Source: Mojavia pulchra JT2-VF2 (GTDB lineage Bacteria > Cyanobacteriota > Cyanobacteriia > Cyanobacteriales > Nostocaceae). Taken from it: a DNA stretch of 49,203 nt. Each line of letters starts with the position of its first letter. Positions within the stretch are counted from its first letter, which is position 1. Of the stretch, positions 1 through 8,701 are shown in pieces. The stretch is from contig JAHHHN010000035.1 in NCBI GenBank assembly GCA_019359325.1, forward strand, positions 1 to 49,203, given 5' to 3'. The notes beneath the pieces were generated by a model. The model did no database searches. It saw nothing but the letters and a program-made list of their open reading frames with translations, and was not told the DNA's origin. Made by a program: the position numbers and the translations under genes.

Positions 1-2776
1 ACACTGGGGTTTCCTCAAGCGGGATAGTCAGGTTAAGAATACCTTTAATGTGCGGTACATTCCGTTTGGAGAAATCTGCCAATGCTTCAATCATTGGTTC
101 ATCCCCTTTAATCTCAACGCCATCCATCAAGTCCGTCAACACCGCTCGTAGTCCCAGCCGATGACGCATAAGCCAGGATGTGGAATGATTGCCCCAGTCA
201 GTGCAGATGGCAAGGCGATCGCGTTCCGACTTATCTCGTTCGGTCACCACATCAGGCGGTGTCACAAACTCCCGCCCATGTTCGTCACTGATGGCTTCTC
301 CTGGTTGAGCCAAGATTGCCTCAAGTGCAACAATCTTTTTAATCAACCGCCCACCATCGTCTTTTTCGACCAACTCAGGGGTAACGCTCATGCCGTAAGT
401 ATCCTGAATGCGGAATTTCTCACACTCTAATGCTTCTTCTGGCTTGAGGTAGTCCTGATGCTGCCTCGCGGTATATGTTCTCCTGTCAATATCCTTGGCA
501 TTAGCAACTTTGCGATAATGCTCCTCATCGATGGCAACCCCCGCTGCTTTCATCCACCTAGAAGTTCCCTCATCAACGCCATCACCTGCTGGCACAATGG
601 TATTGCCCATCTCTTCCAATAGCGATCGCAGATCAGCCCGAAGATTATTGATTGACCAGTTCCTTTGTGCTTCAATCTGACAACTGGTGTCCAATGCCCA
701 ATCCTTCTCTGCGCCACGCTTACCCGTTTCTTTATCGATGCGGATTAAAAACGCCGTCATTTCATTCTTCTGAAGAATCTTTTCCTTGATATGACGGGCA
801 TTGGTTTCGGCATAACCAAATGGTGGGCGAGGTGCAACCCAAACGTGCAGTGCTACATTATGACGATAACGCCATAACTGTTGAGCACATTCTGTGGCTG
901 ATTGGGACACAGCGTGAAACACACCAAACACGGCATCAAAATGATACGTGGAAATGTCAACACCTGTGCCGAGACTGGGAGTGGTCAACAGTGCATCAAT
1001 ATCTTTAATTGCGACGTTAATCTCCCTGATGAAGATAACATTCTCCTCACTACCGCTATTGTCTGAATGAATAGCCCAGACTTTTATTTGTAGGTCTGAT
1101 TCTGACTCTGGTGTATCATCATCAAGCAATGGCTCAAGTCCATTCAAAGCACGTTCCAACTTTTTGATGAACCGTTTACTATCACTGACCAGCATCAACT
1201 TCTGACCTAACATCAGTTGAGCGTGAAACACAGCGACTATTGCGCTACTATTAGGCCCCTCATACCAATGAACCTGACGACCACCTGAGCGATACTCATT
1301 TTTGATGATGTAGGGTTTTTCTCCTTCAGGTCGCATTTTCATGAAGAAATCAATCGTCAAATCATCAAGGTGAGCATCTGCCAGAACTACTAATTTGGCG
1401 TTATAGACGAGATACTCCAACACTTCCAGAATAGCCCCCCGGTGTTCTTTGCAGGTTTTGGACTTCAGCAAGTGAGCCACATATTGACAGGCTTCGTCTA
1501 TAAATAGAATGTCGTAAGCCTGTAAATCATTCGCCATCTTATACAAAGAGTCTACGGTGATGCTGAGGGCTTTGGCTTTTGACCAGTCGCCACAGGATAT
1601 AGCAGAGTACATCGCAGTTTGCAGGCGATCGCTGAGGTTCTTCAACAGATTAACCCGATGCCCATTGTTCAAGAAACTGAGATCGGGGTTTTCTTTTCTG
1701 AGAATAGCTAAGAGTTCAGTTTTCCCCGTACCCATATCCGAAGCCAAACACACCACCCCAGATTTTGGTAATGTATGGATGACTTGGGATAAGTAGCGGG
1801 TATTAACCGTTACATTCGGCTTATACTTGTTGAGTCCTCTTAACCGATTGATGAAAAATCTCTGCCGATATTCTTGCAGGGTAAGAGCATCAGCAATCAT
1901 TGTGGCGACTGCTTTTTCTGCTTTGTTGCCCAGAGCTACAACCCAGTCGTCAATGCCTTTCTCTGGCCCCGGCAAAATTGCAACTTCACATTGACAGCCA
2001 ACTTCTAAGATGACATTGGCAGTGCGGCGTGTGGCTTGGAAAACTTGCCATTGCGTTTTGGGTTTAGTTTCGTAATCAAACAAGATGATAAATTTTCGTC
2101 CGTCTTGCGCCATCGGGACTAAATCTGGATGCAGTCGCTCGAAGTCTTCTTTGCCCACTCGACCGTTCCAAATCCCAGGAAGTGCAATCGCCACATAGCC
2201 CAACGATAGAAGACAAGCGGCTTTCTTTTCTCCTTCTGTAAGGAATACAGGGATTTCGGGGTTTGCCATCACCCAAGCCCAAAAGCCTATTGCTTCGCCT
2301 GATTCGGTGATCGTAATTAGTTCTGGCATCGGCACATCATAACGAAGGGATACGAGCTTCCAGATGTGTAGCGGCACTCGCAGATAAGTGACACGGTTGG
2401 GGGTTTCAGGCGGAGATTCATATTTGATTGATTTTTGAGTCTGCTGTTGGGTTTCTTTGTCCCATTCCAAACGGGGGTTGTCGGGCTTCATCCTTCCCCA
2501 ATCCATTGGCAGCCAATCGTTATGAGGGTCGAGTCCACTTGCCCACCATGCACTATTAATGTGAGCGTATCGTCTTAAGTTTCCTTCTCGTAACCGTCCA
2601 TCGTTTCGTCTGGCGCTTTGGGGTAGGGCATACAACAGATATTCGTATACTTGCGATCCACTTAGGGAACGGACATTTAGTGCAACCAGGGCAGGGTCAA
2701 CAGCAGAACCCTTCACCCATTCATGGTAATGGTTTTGTGCTAAATCGCTATTGTTATTATCTTCGGTTGCAGGCAT
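1..2776 (-). CDS. CyRepA1-like plasmid replication protein (primase-helicase), 3' end beyond the left edge
   Basis: Reading the minus strand gives an uninterrupted frame of 925 codons that runs off the left edge, so the C-terminus is missing. A TOPRIM-type LTEGEKKA motif (about residues 179-186) with a later LFDYE acidic motif (about 232-236) is typical of DUF3854 domains. It is followed by a helicase/ATPase part with Walker A GTGKTE (about 349-354) and Walker B LFIDEAC (about 424-430). This order is known from cyanobacterial plasmid replication proteins (CyRepA1 family), so I infer replication initiation or priming of the replicon carrying this window. The start chosen is preceded by GGAGGGG; an in-frame ATG 24 bases upstream has no such site. 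All neighbours to 9.6 kb read the same way. The family call rests on motifs, not on a search. Confidence 0.82.
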   Translation of the reverse strand, partial: MPATEDNNNSDLAQNHYHEWVKGSAVDPALVALNVRSLSGSQVYEYLLYALPQSARRNDGRLREGNLRRYAHINSAWWASGLDPHNDWLPMDWGRMKPDNPRLEWDKETQQQTQKSIKYESPPETPNRVTYLRVPLHIWKLVSLRYDVPMPELITITESGEAIGFWAWVMANPEIPVFLTEGEKKAACLLSLGYVAIALPGIWNGRVGKEDFERLHPDLVPMAQDGRKFIILFDYETKPKTQWQVFQATRRTANVILEVGCQCEVAILPGPEKGIDDWVVALGNKAEKAVATMIADALTLQEYRQRFFINRLRGLNKYKPNVTVNTRYLSQVIHTLPKSGVVCLASDMGTGKTELLAILRKENPDLSFLNNGHRVNLLKNLSDRLQTAMYSAISCGDWSKAKALSITVDSLYKMANDLQAYDILFIDEACQYVAHLLKSKTCKEHRGAILEVLEYLVYNAKLVVLADAHLDDLTIDFFMKMRPEGEKPYIIKNEYRSGGRQVHWYEGPNSSAIVAVFHAQLMLGQKLMLVSDSKRFIKKLERALNGLEPLLDDDTPESESDLQIKVWAIHSDNSGSEENVIFIREINVAIKDIDALLTTPSLGTGVDISTYHFDAVFGVFHAVSQSATECAQQLWRYRHNVALHVWVAPRPPFGYAETNARHIKEKILQKNEMTAFLIRIDKETGKRGAEKDWALDTSCQIEAQRNWSINNLRADLRSLLEEMGNTIVPAGDGVDEGTSRWMKAAGVAIDEEHYRKVANAKDIDRRTYTARQHQDYLKPEEALECEKFRIQDTYGMSVTPELVEKDDGGRLIKKIVALEAILAQPGEAISDEHGREFVTPPDVVTERDKSERDRLAICTDWGNHSTSWLMRHRLGLRAVLTDLMDGVEIKGDEPMIEALADFSKRNVPHIKGILNLTIPLEETPV

Positions 2777-2778
2777 AT

Positions 2779-2785
2779 CCCCTCC
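2779..2785 (-). promoter_or_regulatory. Ribosome binding site deciding the start of the replication gene
   Basis: On the minus strand GGAGGGG lies immediately before ATG at 2776. It falls inside the reading frame of the alternative upstream ATG at 2800, which argues for the downstream start. Confidence 0.6.
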
Positions 2786-2931
2786 AATATTTTTACGCAT
2801 GGTGAAATAGCAGCATCAAAGGCATACTGCTGTTGAGTTTTCTAGAAGTTACTTATTAAAATCTCAGCACCAAGAAGAATGTGCTGTTGGTTATTGGGTC
2901 GAATGACACGCTTGAAAAGCTCTTTAGGCTG

Positions 2932-2967
2932 GGGGGAGAAATTACTGTTCAATGGCTCTTCTCCCCC
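2932..2967. repeat. G-rich hairpin between the hypothetical gene and the replication gene
   Basis: GGGGGAGAA (2932-2940) and TTCTCCCCC (2959-2967) form a 9-bp perfect stem around an 18-base loop. It lies in the 219-base gap upstream of the replication gene and just downstream of the 2996-3451 gene. It could act as a terminator for that gene, but no clear T-run follows. It resembles other G-rich short repeats in this window (6.7, 9.1 and 23.5 kb). Confidence 0.5.
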
Positions 2968-2995
2968 TGCTTCCCCCGCTCAAGAACAGCTTGCC

Positions 2996-3451
2996 TCAAC
3001 GAATAACTTTTTCTCCTAAGCGAAAAGCATTGCCTCCGCAAGGGCGTAAACCCCTGATCAAGTTTTTGATTGCAAGCGTTTCAAGAGTTTTTACAATTGT
3101 GATCTCAACTATGGTTTGATCAGGCGATAGCAGTATTAACAGGTCTACTTCCGGGTCTAGTTTTCGGATTTTGTAAGCGAGTTGTTTAGTTTTTGCAACA
3201 AGGAGCTTGTAATCCTTCCAACTATCACAAGTAATTACAACGGCTTTACCAGAAATGACTTTGAAGGGATTAACTTGCCATGCCCCAGCATCCCGTCGTA
3301 AGAATCTCGCTGCTTCTAAAACACTTCGTAACTTGCCTGGACTCCAGGAGAAGACAAAATATTTAATCCAGGCTTCCAATTTCTCCATCTCGATTTGAGC
3401 AGGCGTGAGACTGGGGTTCGCATCTAATAGACAACTTTTAGTTTCTGCCAT
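2996..3451 (-). CDS. Hypothetical protein, 151 aa
   Basis: I do not recognise this protein. It is soluble with no signal peptide, and has alternating hydrophobic stretches (VDLLILL, IVEITIV) suggesting a small alpha/beta fold, with a basic C-terminus. An ATG start lies about 10 bases after AAAGGAGCC. It sits between the AlkB-like gene and the replication gene on the same strand, so it is probably part of the plasmid accessory set. No catalytic motif is visible. Confidence 0.6.
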   Translation of the reverse strand: MAETKSCLLDANPSLTPAQIEMEKLEAWIKYFVFSWSPGKLRSVLEAARFLRRDAGAWQVNPFKVISGKAVVITCDSWKDYKLLVAKTKQLAYKIRKLDPEVDLLILLSPDQTIVEITIVKTLETLAIKNLIRGLRPCGGNAFRLGEKVIR

Positions 3452-3539
3452 GATTTTGGCTCCTTTAATTGAATGAAAATGAATTGAATTAACGAAGCGA
3501 TGCTAGAGGCAAAGATGTAAAGAAAATTTCTTTCCCCCC

Positions 3540-4139
3540 TTATCTGCGTCCTCCGGTGTGTGGTCGGAAAGTAAGATTAATCCTTGTGCTAACGACCTTG
3601 TTTGTTTTCGGTACTTGATGCAGATGTGTGGACTGACAGCCTGGGTGCATCACAAGCAAGCTGCCATGCTCCAGCCAGAAGTCTGTGGGTTTCCCAGCGA
3701 TGGGCTTAATCTGAAATTTCCGTGCTGCACCAAGACTCACTGATGCGATCGTTGGGTTAATTCCCATTGATGGCTCATTATCTGCGTGCCACCCTATGGA
3801 GTCTTGGCCTGTGCGGTACTGATTCCCAATAACGATGCGGAAGTTGTACCCGGTGGTGGCAGTAATGCTATCTCGCAACTGAGCTAGTGCCTCTGTCCAG
3901 GGCAGGGGCTTGAGAAACACGCTATTGGAGTAGAGATAATCACATCCTTTATCGCTATAGATACATTCAAGACGAGGCACAGGAATAATCTTGCCCACCA
4001 TCCTGATATGATTCTGCTGCCATTGCAGTTGTTTACAGTGCTGGTATAGTTCGTTTGCCTCTTGGATAGTCAAAAAGTCGGGGTAGTATGTGACTGGTAG
4101 GGTTGGGGCGGGTTCGTCAAACAGATTGAGTTGTTGCAT
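3540..4139 (-). CDS. AlkB-family 2-oxoglutarate/Fe(II) dioxygenase
   Basis: A 199-residue protein with the features of AlkB demethylases. GWHADNE supplies the iron ligands H118 and D120, HLHQVPK supplies the distal histidine (H174), and RINLTFR supplies the arginines that bind 2-oxoglutarate (R186, R192). The size matches bacterial AlkB homologues. The family oxidatively removes alkyl groups from DNA or RNA bases, so the expected role is repair or modification of nucleic acid in the cytoplasm. Its start codon lies one base after the stop codon of the DinD-like gene, so the two are very likely co-transcribed. Pairing with a damage-inducible-type gene fits a repair role. Substrate is not shown. 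Confidence 0.87.
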   Translation of the reverse strand: MQQLNLFDEPAPTLPVTYYPDFLTIQEANELYQHCKQLQWQQNHIRMVGKIIPVPRLECIYSDKGCDYLYSNSVFLKPLPWTEALAQLRDSITATTGYNFRIVIGNQYRTGQDSIGWHADNEPSMGINPTIASVSLGAARKFQIKPIAGKPTDFWLEHGSLLVMHPGCQSTHLHQVPKTNKVVSTRINLTFRPHTGGRR

Positions 4140-4140
4140 A

Positions 4141-4914
4141 TTACTGTTCTCCCTGTGACCAGAGTTGTTTCAATGCTTCTTGTTTTGCTCCTTCCAAGCG
4201 CTTTTGCTCTTCGGGCGACACCTCACCAATCAACTGCTGTACTTCCGTCTGTTGCTTTTGCTTCTGCTGTTGGGTTGTGGCAGCTGGTAAAACCAATGAT
4301 TTATCTTTTCCTTGCCCTGATGGTCGGAAGTTACGACGGCGGAAGATATAACGGAAATGGCGTTTGTCTTGTGGGGGGAGCGATCGCCATACCTCGGCAT
4401 CCCAACCAGGGGGTATGAAGTCGGTTGATGGTGGCAGTAGGTTTTGAATTTGGGATTGCAACTGAGCGAGCGCCTTGCCTTGTTCTTCGATTACCGTGCT
4501 TTGCTGTTGGAGCTTTTCCCAGAGTTGTGCAAGTAATTCTGAGGTTTGCGGGGCTAACTCTGCTTCACGAGTTTTCAGTGCGAAATAGTTTTGTGCGGCA
4601 GCTATTTCTGGTTTTCGTGAGTCCCCATTCATTGCTGTGAGATAGCAACCATAACGACTAAGCTTGAAATCGTCTCTGGGTCTACCTCCTGAACTTTTTG
4701 CCGACAATGGCAAAAAGTGTTTTTTGCGCTCAACCCCTATGTTTTGACAAGCTGCGATTGCTCTAGTGATAGCATCTTCAAGTCGTCGCCACTGTTGATA
4801 ACCTAAGATGGGCATTAATTCACGAGCTAACCAATATTCCTGACCATCGGCATCAACTTGTTTAATCTGCTCAAATGGACTAGCGTGATTTTCATCAAAA
4901 GTGATTGCATCCAT
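4141..4914 (-). CDS. DinD/BRO-N-like protein with a C-terminal module shared with the right-edge gene
   Basis: The N-terminal ~120 residues carry the DinD/BRO-type pattern (EYWLARELMPILGY, then LSRYGCYL and NYFALKTRE). A glutamine-rich helical linker follows, then a ~95-residue tail containing WDAEVWRSLP, DKRHFR, RRNFRPS and LIGEVSPEEQ. DinD is a DNA-damage-inducible protein, and BRO/antirepressor relatives control phage or plasmid genes. I chose ATG 4914 over the longer frame starting at 5028 because MDAITFDENHASPFEQIK is where family similarity begins and GGGG precedes it. The AlkB-like gene follows after one base. The tail recurs in the partial gene at 48716-49203, so tails appear to be exchanged between different N-terminal domains. 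Confidence 0.78.
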   Translation of the reverse strand: MDAITFDENHASPFEQIKQVDADGQEYWLARELMPILGYQQWRRLEDAITRAIAACQNIGVERKKHFLPLSAKSSGGRPRDDFKLSRYGCYLTAMNGDSRKPEIAAAQNYFALKTREAELAPQTSELLAQLWEKLQQQSTVIEEQGKALAQLQSQIQNLLPPSTDFIPPGWDAEVWRSLPPQDKRHFRYIFRRRNFRPSGQGKDKSLVLPAATTQQQKQKQQTEVQQLIGEVSPEEQKRLEGAKQEALKQLWSQGEQ

Positions 4915-5067
4915 AATTTTTCCCCTGTTAATGTATGAACCTGTCGCAGCAGTGCTGTATCTCGTCTGACTTTTAAGTTTTGTAAACAGGTGTGTTATTT
5001 TGGTAGCGAACACATATACAACACCCATTTGTCTGTTGCGATCGCATTCTCTCTCTAGCGGTCGCTC

Positions 5068-5931
5068 TTACTTTTTCACCAACGTCATTTGCTTTTTGCT
5101 AGTGAAAGCCCCAGCCTGCTTGAGTGCCGCAGTTGGGTTTGGGTGTGCGAAAAACTCCTCAATTGCCTTAGTCAGTCCGGCAGCAACGGCAGGATCGTGG
5201 CAGGCGTAGATGTAGACTGATTGCTGAGTGCCATTGACTAATCTGTTTTCTTGGCGAGATCCCAAGTGTGGGTAAAATGTTCTCACCCATGTACCCAAAT
5301 GACCCCGGTAATGGGAACCATTCAATGGAACTTTCTTGCCAAGCTCGCTCTCCGCAAAGTTGACCACGCCCAGCCACTTTTCTTCTGAAGGGGTTAGCAA
5401 TTTTCTGTTGTGTTCAGCCAACAGATTTGCGGCAAAGTCTTTAAAATGCTGCTCAATGTATGGGTTGAGTCTCCCCCCTGTGAGGTCAGCTAAAGTTTTC
5501 ATCGCGTCCACCAGAGTTTGCAAGCGCTGCTCAACTGGAGGGAGGGCAGGGGCAGGTGGTTGAGGAATTGGTTGTTGTTCTGCCTCAGCGATCATCACTT
5601 TTGTCAGGGTTCTGTTGGCCCAGACGCGGAACTCGACAGACACCCAGCGAGCTATATCAATGGCGATTTCTGGATGAACCCAAGTCCCTTGAGAGCTAGC
5701 ACGCCCTGATATTTCGATGACAAGTGACGATATGGGGATTCCCATATCGTGGACAAGTGCTTGCAAATACTCGGTTGTAGACTTCAGCCTCATGTAATCA
5801 GCCAATAATTTCTTATTAGCTTTAGCCATTTGAGTAGCATTCACATAACCCTTAGGGATGGCATACTTTCCTACTTCCTCGTCTTGAGCCATTTGATTAA
5901 TTTCAGAGTCTCGCCATAAATGTGTCAACAT
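5068..5931 (-). CDS. KilA-N domain protein
   Basis: A 287-residue protein. Residues ~20-115 match the KilA-N pattern: GYVNATQMAKANKKLLADY, a middle helix, then GTWVHPEIAIDIARWVSVEF and VWANR. A proline-rich linker (PIPQPPAPALPP) leads to a C-terminal part of unknown function containing EEKWLGVVNFAE and HLGTWVRTFYP. KilA-N is a DNA-binding domain of phage, plasmid and large-virus proteins and often acts as an antirepressor or regulator. AGGAGA lies about 8 bases before the ATG. It precedes the DinD-like gene in the same direction. The role on this replicon is unknown. Confidence 0.82.
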   Translation of the reverse strand: MLTHLWRDSEINQMAQDEEVGKYAIPKGYVNATQMAKANKKLLADYMRLKSTTEYLQALVHDMGIPISSLVIEISGRASSQGTWVHPEIAIDIARWVSVEFRVWANRTLTKVMIAEAEQQPIPQPPAPALPPVEQRLQTLVDAMKTLADLTGGRLNPYIEQHFKDFAANLLAEHNRKLLTPSEEKWLGVVNFAESELGKKVPLNGSHYRGHLGTWVRTFYPHLGSRQENRLVNGTQQSVYIYACHDPAVAAGLTKAIEEFFAHPNPTAALKQAGAFTSKKQMTLVKK

Positions 5932-5973
5932 GATTGATTCTCCTGTTCTTGTTCAAACATTTAGTTGAATAAC

Positions 5974-6429
5974 TTAGACATTCACCCGCATTAAGTCTTC
6001 TTCTCTGACCAATGAAAAGCGATTGGTCATACTGGATGGTGGAGAAAAAGTAGGTGATGCCAATTCGACTTTGTAAAACCAGGACTTCTCGATTAGCTCA
6101 ATCCCCAGAATCAGCCTTTGGTTTGTGCCGCGATTGGGAAATTGCAACAGTACGCGCTCGCCCAACACAAAAGCTGGTTTTTTCACAGTGGTAGGTTTTA
6201 TTCGACCAGTGCCAAGAATTTCATGTTTTGTTGCGCGTACAATGTCGTTCTCAACATCGATAACGTAGTCCCAACGCCGCTGATACCATTGCAGTCCACA
6301 GCAATGTCCGAATGTTCTATCAGTTTTGAGATAGACTTTCTCCAACAAATTGATTTCAACAGGTGGAATTTCTTGACCCCAAGGCGGAGATAAATACCAG
6401 CATTTTTCTAACTCGGTGATTGCTTCCAT
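5974..6429 (-). CDS. DUF1392-like cyanobacterial protein
   Basis: A 151-residue soluble protein. The N-terminal part (LEKCWYLSPPWGQEIPPVE, then LLEKVYLKTDRTFGHCCGLQW) recalls the DUF1392 family found in Nostoc/Anabaena; I make this match from memory, so it is tentative. Its ATG overlaps the stop codon of the upstream HTH gene (TAATG), which indicates translational coupling. Function unknown. A DNA-associated or regulatory role would be inferred only from the coupled HTH gene. Confidence 0.65.
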   Translation of the reverse strand: MEAITELEKCWYLSPPWGQEIPPVEINLLEKVYLKTDRTFGHCCGLQWYQRRWDYVIDVENDIVRATKHEILGTGRIKPTTVKKPAFVLGERVLLQFPNRGTNQRLILGIELIEKSWFYKVELASPTFSPPSSMTNRFSLVREEDLMRVNV

Positions 6430-6683
6430 TACGCTTTTCCCTTCAAAAGATAATTGATGGCTTCGGTGTCAAGAGCAGCAATGCGTTTTTTGATTTGCTG
6501 TGGTGGATTTTCAAGGAACTGTTTGAGATGCCAGATTCTAATTTCGTAATGTTTGGGATAGCGTTTATTCGCTTTAAGCCAACCGCGATGTACCCACAAG
6601 CGGATAGTTGATAGATTCAGCGAAAGGATACTAGCGATTTGATGACAGGTGTAGTTTTCTAAGTCAGTAAATTGTCTAGCCAT
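6429..6683 (-). CDS. Small MerR/excisionase-like helix-turn-helix protein
   Basis: An 84-residue protein. CHQIASILSLNLSTIRLWVHRGWLKA fits the helix-turn-helix plus wing of MerR/excisionase-type DNA-binding proteins (recognition helix about residues 22-38), followed by RIWHLKQFLEN. Such proteins act as excisionases or small regulators. ATG 6683 is chosen because GGAAAG precedes it; a TTG two codons upstream also remains in frame. Its stop codon shares an A with the start codon of the next gene (TAATG). No integrase gene is visible nearby. Confidence 0.75.
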   Translation of the reverse strand: MARQFTDLENYTCHQIASILSLNLSTIRLWVHRGWLKANKRYPKHYEIRIWHLKQFLENPPQQIKKRIAALDTEAINYLLKGKA

Positions 6684-6723
6684 TTGCAACTTTCCGATAT
6701 TTGATGTAGAGAGGGAAAAGCAT

Positions 6724-6782
6724 GGGTGCAGGGGGCAAGGGGAAAGATTCTCTCCTTTGCTTTCTGCTCCCTGCCCTTGTCC
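6724..6782. repeat. G-rich dispersed repeat with hairpin potential
   Basis: GCAGGGGGCAAGGGGAAAG on one side and CTCCCTGCCC on the other can pair partly. This is the GGGGCAGGGGG / CTCCCTGCCCCC type of intergenic repeat common in filamentous cyanobacteria. It fills most of the gap between two leftward genes. Confidence 0.5.
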
Positions 6783-6790
6783 TCTTTTCT

Positions 6791-7594
6791 TCAGGCAGCC
6801 TCAGATTTTGCCCCTTGTATCTGCTCCATCCATGCGCTGATTGCTGCTAACTCATCAGCACCCTGTGCAACTGCTTCAACAACTTGCTTTTGATATGAAG
6901 ACTCGGCATGATTCGGGTGTTCAGTTTTATTAGCAGCCCAAGCAAAGCACATTGTTTTCACTAGTTCATCAACTTTACTAATGTGCAATTGACTGGGGCT
7001 AGTAGCATCTTGAAACTGCAACCACTCTTTGACTAAATCAAGCGGATAATCAAGCAGAGTGCGTATTTTTCTGACTCGTAAATCTTGCGAATCTATAATA
7101 GACGGTGGCTGAGTTCGTGCTCCGCCTAATAACGTTTGAATGCCGTGAATGATTGCTCCCCAGTCAGCATTCGGGTTCCATTCTGCCCTGATTCTTACTT
7201 TAGTAGCCGCATCATATAACCGACAAAATACTGTATTCTCTTCGCCAGAAGTAACAGCAAGAATCAGGGGTTTAGAGAAGTCTTGTATAAGTGATGCAGA
7301 CAAAAGAAATGTTTTCGCAAAATTGGTTTCTATGCCAGTTCTGATGATATAAATCTCATCCGCAGCGACAACAATATCTAACTTCATATTGTCCTTCCCT
7401 TTGTATTCTTTCGCTGTCAAACGCAGTTCTGATAAATAACCCGTTAAACCAGGTTGTTGTACAGGGATGGTTCTATCTTGCTCAATGTTGTAGTGGTACC
7501 ACAAAAATGATTCGCCGCTAACTTCACCGTTTTTGATATATAAGTAAATTGGTTCTGGGGGATTGCAAAGACCTAGTTTGATTTCAGTATTCAT
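6791..7594 (-). CDS. Hypothetical protein, 267 aa
   Basis: I do not recognise this protein. It has a beta-rich N-terminal half (for example LDIVVAADEIYIIRTGIET) and a helical C-terminal third (VDELVKTMCFAWAANK, ISAWMEQIQGA). There is no signal peptide or membrane segment. The ATG is preceded by GAGGTCAAC. Given its place among plasmid replication and regulatory genes it may be a nucleic-acid-associated accessory protein, but no motif proves this. Confidence 0.6.
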   Translation of the reverse strand: MNTEIKLGLCNPPEPIYLYIKNGEVSGESFLWYHYNIEQDRTIPVQQPGLTGYLSELRLTAKEYKGKDNMKLDIVVAADEIYIIRTGIETNFAKTFLLSASLIQDFSKPLILAVTSGEENTVFCRLYDAATKVRIRAEWNPNADWGAIIHGIQTLLGGARTQPPSIIDSQDLRVRKIRTLLDYPLDLVKEWLQFQDATSPSQLHISKVDELVKTMCFAWAANKTEHPNHAESSYQKQVVEAVAQGADELAAISAWMEQIQGAKSEAA

Positions 7595-7710
7595 GTTGAC
7601 CTCGGCAATATGTGAAATGTGTAATAATGAGATATTTCTCTAGCGCTGTTTAACTGTAGAAAGCTAGCGATTACCTGGATATCAGCACTCATTCAGGCAG
7701 TCGCTTTTTT

Positions 7711-7908
7711 CTAAGGAGAACTTTTCGAGCTAACAGAAGGCTTTTGATTAGTTTCTAGTTCGCACTTTAAGTAAGATAGAGCAGTTTGGGCATCCCCAAG
7801 AGTTAAATCAGGCTGATAATCAAGTGCTTCAAAGTCTGGGTGTCTGGCTATCTCTTCAAGGATTAACTGTGCCGCATCAATTAATATGTGCAAATTGGGA
7901 TGGGACAT
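7711..7908 (-). CDS. Block A small protein 1 (MSHPNLHI family), 65 aa
   Basis: A 65-residue unknown protein, first of four leftward genes of block A. Its first ~46 residues are nearly identical to the block B counterpart at 22212-22412 (shared MSHPNLHILIDAAQLI, EEIARHP, LDYQPDLT, DAQTALSYL), while the C-terminal ~20 residues differ completely. This conservation shows that it is a real gene. AAGGAGC lies about 10 bases before the ATG. Function unknown. Confidence 0.7.
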   Translation of the reverse strand: MSHPNLHILIDAAQLILEEIARHPDFEALDYQPDLTLGDAQTALSYLKCELETNQKPSVSSKSSP

Positions 7909-7947
7909 TTTTATTGCTCCTTTTTAAAAATCCCAAAGCTAGAATTC

Positions 7948-8034
7948 AAGAGTCAGAATAATTATTAACGAAGGATTTAACTGATGAATCTGCTATGCCA
8001 AACTCAGCTTTTATCCTTCGGAATTCTGATTCTT
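7948..8034. repeat. Inverted repeat element in the gap between two block A genes
   Basis: AAGAGTCAGAAT (7948-7959) and ATTCTGATTCTT (8023-8034) pair at 11 of 12 positions. The same element, slightly diverged, occupies the same gap in block B (about 22454-22550), so it predates the duplication of the block. It could terminate or process the leftward transcript. Confidence 0.55.
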
Positions 8035-8047
8035 AACTTTTGACTTT

Positions 8048-8248
8048 TCATTGCATTTCCTCAATGATTTCCAACAGAAAACCGCAGCCAGTGTTTTGTA
8101 CTTTCACAAGGTTTCTATCGAGCAAATATTGGATGGACACATTGGAAAACTTGATAGTATGCAAAGGCGCACAACCTCCACGGCAACGTAACGAGCGCAA
8201 TAAATTAGCAGCAGTCAATTCGGAAAAGTTTTTCTGTGCTTTAGCCAT
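8048..8248 (-). CDS. Block A small protein 2, 66 aa
   Basis: A 66-residue unknown protein with a CRGGC cluster in the middle and a second region NTGCGFLLEI. The block B counterpart (22554-22754) is about 88% identical by eye and the same length. Its start overlaps the end of the upstream 8241-8567 gene by 8 bases, and GGAGG precedes it, consistent with translational coupling. The spaced cysteines might bind metal, but there is no recognised motif. Confidence 0.72.
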   Translation of the reverse strand: MAKAQKNFSELTAANLLRSLRCRGGCAPLHTIKFSNVSIQYLLDRNLVKVQNTGCGFLLEIIEEMQ

Positions 8249-8567
8249 TTGTGCTACCTCCAGTTACATTTGCTAACTGTTGCTTAAGAACGTCTATTTG
8301 CTGCTGATGAGCGTCAATTTCAGCAGTGATTTGCGAGAATAATTCTTGTCGTGAAAGCGTTTTTATCTGATGCTCTTGGTAATGCAGCAAGTCTTGGGAA
8401 TTCTTATGTGGGATCAAAGAATAACGCCAGCCTTGTCCATATTCTTCTGCCAGAAAAGTGTCTTGGGCGTAGTACTCAAGCCCAACGATAATTCCTTGCT
8501 GTGTGCGTTCACCCAACGTAAAGCGTGGATAGTCCCAGTTCTTGGGTATCGTGATTATAGGTTGCAT
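8241..8567 (-). CDS. Block A protein 3, 108 aa
   Basis: A 108-residue unknown protein. The N-terminal half (ITIPKNWDYPRFTLGERTQQ, then GQGWRYSLIPHKNS) resembles small cyanobacterial beta-barrel-like proteins. The C-terminal half is a predicted coiled coil rich in glutamine (EIDAHQQQIDVLKQQLANV). The block B copy (22747-23070) is damaged. It overlaps the following gene by 8 bases. Function unknown. Confidence 0.7.
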   Translation of the reverse strand: MQPIITIPKNWDYPRFTLGERTQQGIIVGLEYYAQDTFLAEEYGQGWRYSLIPHKNSQDLLHYQEHQIKTLSRQELFSQITAEIDAHQQQIDVLKQQLANVTGGSTNG

Positions 8568-8653
8568 AAATCTGCTGACGGTTGAAAGGATGGTTGAGCA
8601 ATTGGGACAAAATTACTGAGGCTTGCCCCAATTGCAGGTGGTTATATTAAATT

Positions 8654-8681
8654 GCGAATTGCGAATTGCGAATTGCGAATT
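8654..8681. repeat. Short tandem repeat, four copies of GCGAATT
   Basis: Four perfect copies of the heptamer GCGAATT lie in the gap between two block A genes. Such heptameric tandem repeats are well known in heterocyst-forming cyanobacteria. The corresponding gap in block B lacks it. Confidence 0.85.
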
Positions 8682-8701
8682 GTGTGATGCCCACTCTTTC
8701 C

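Noticed and set aside
1-2776. Several short plus-strand frames such as 161-430 and 1557-1796
   Set aside because: They are opposite the continuous replication-protein frame, which carries TOPRIM and Walker motifs.
8654-8681. Possible CRISPR-like repeat
   Set aside because: The four heptamers are directly adjacent with no spacers; it is a short tandem repeat.
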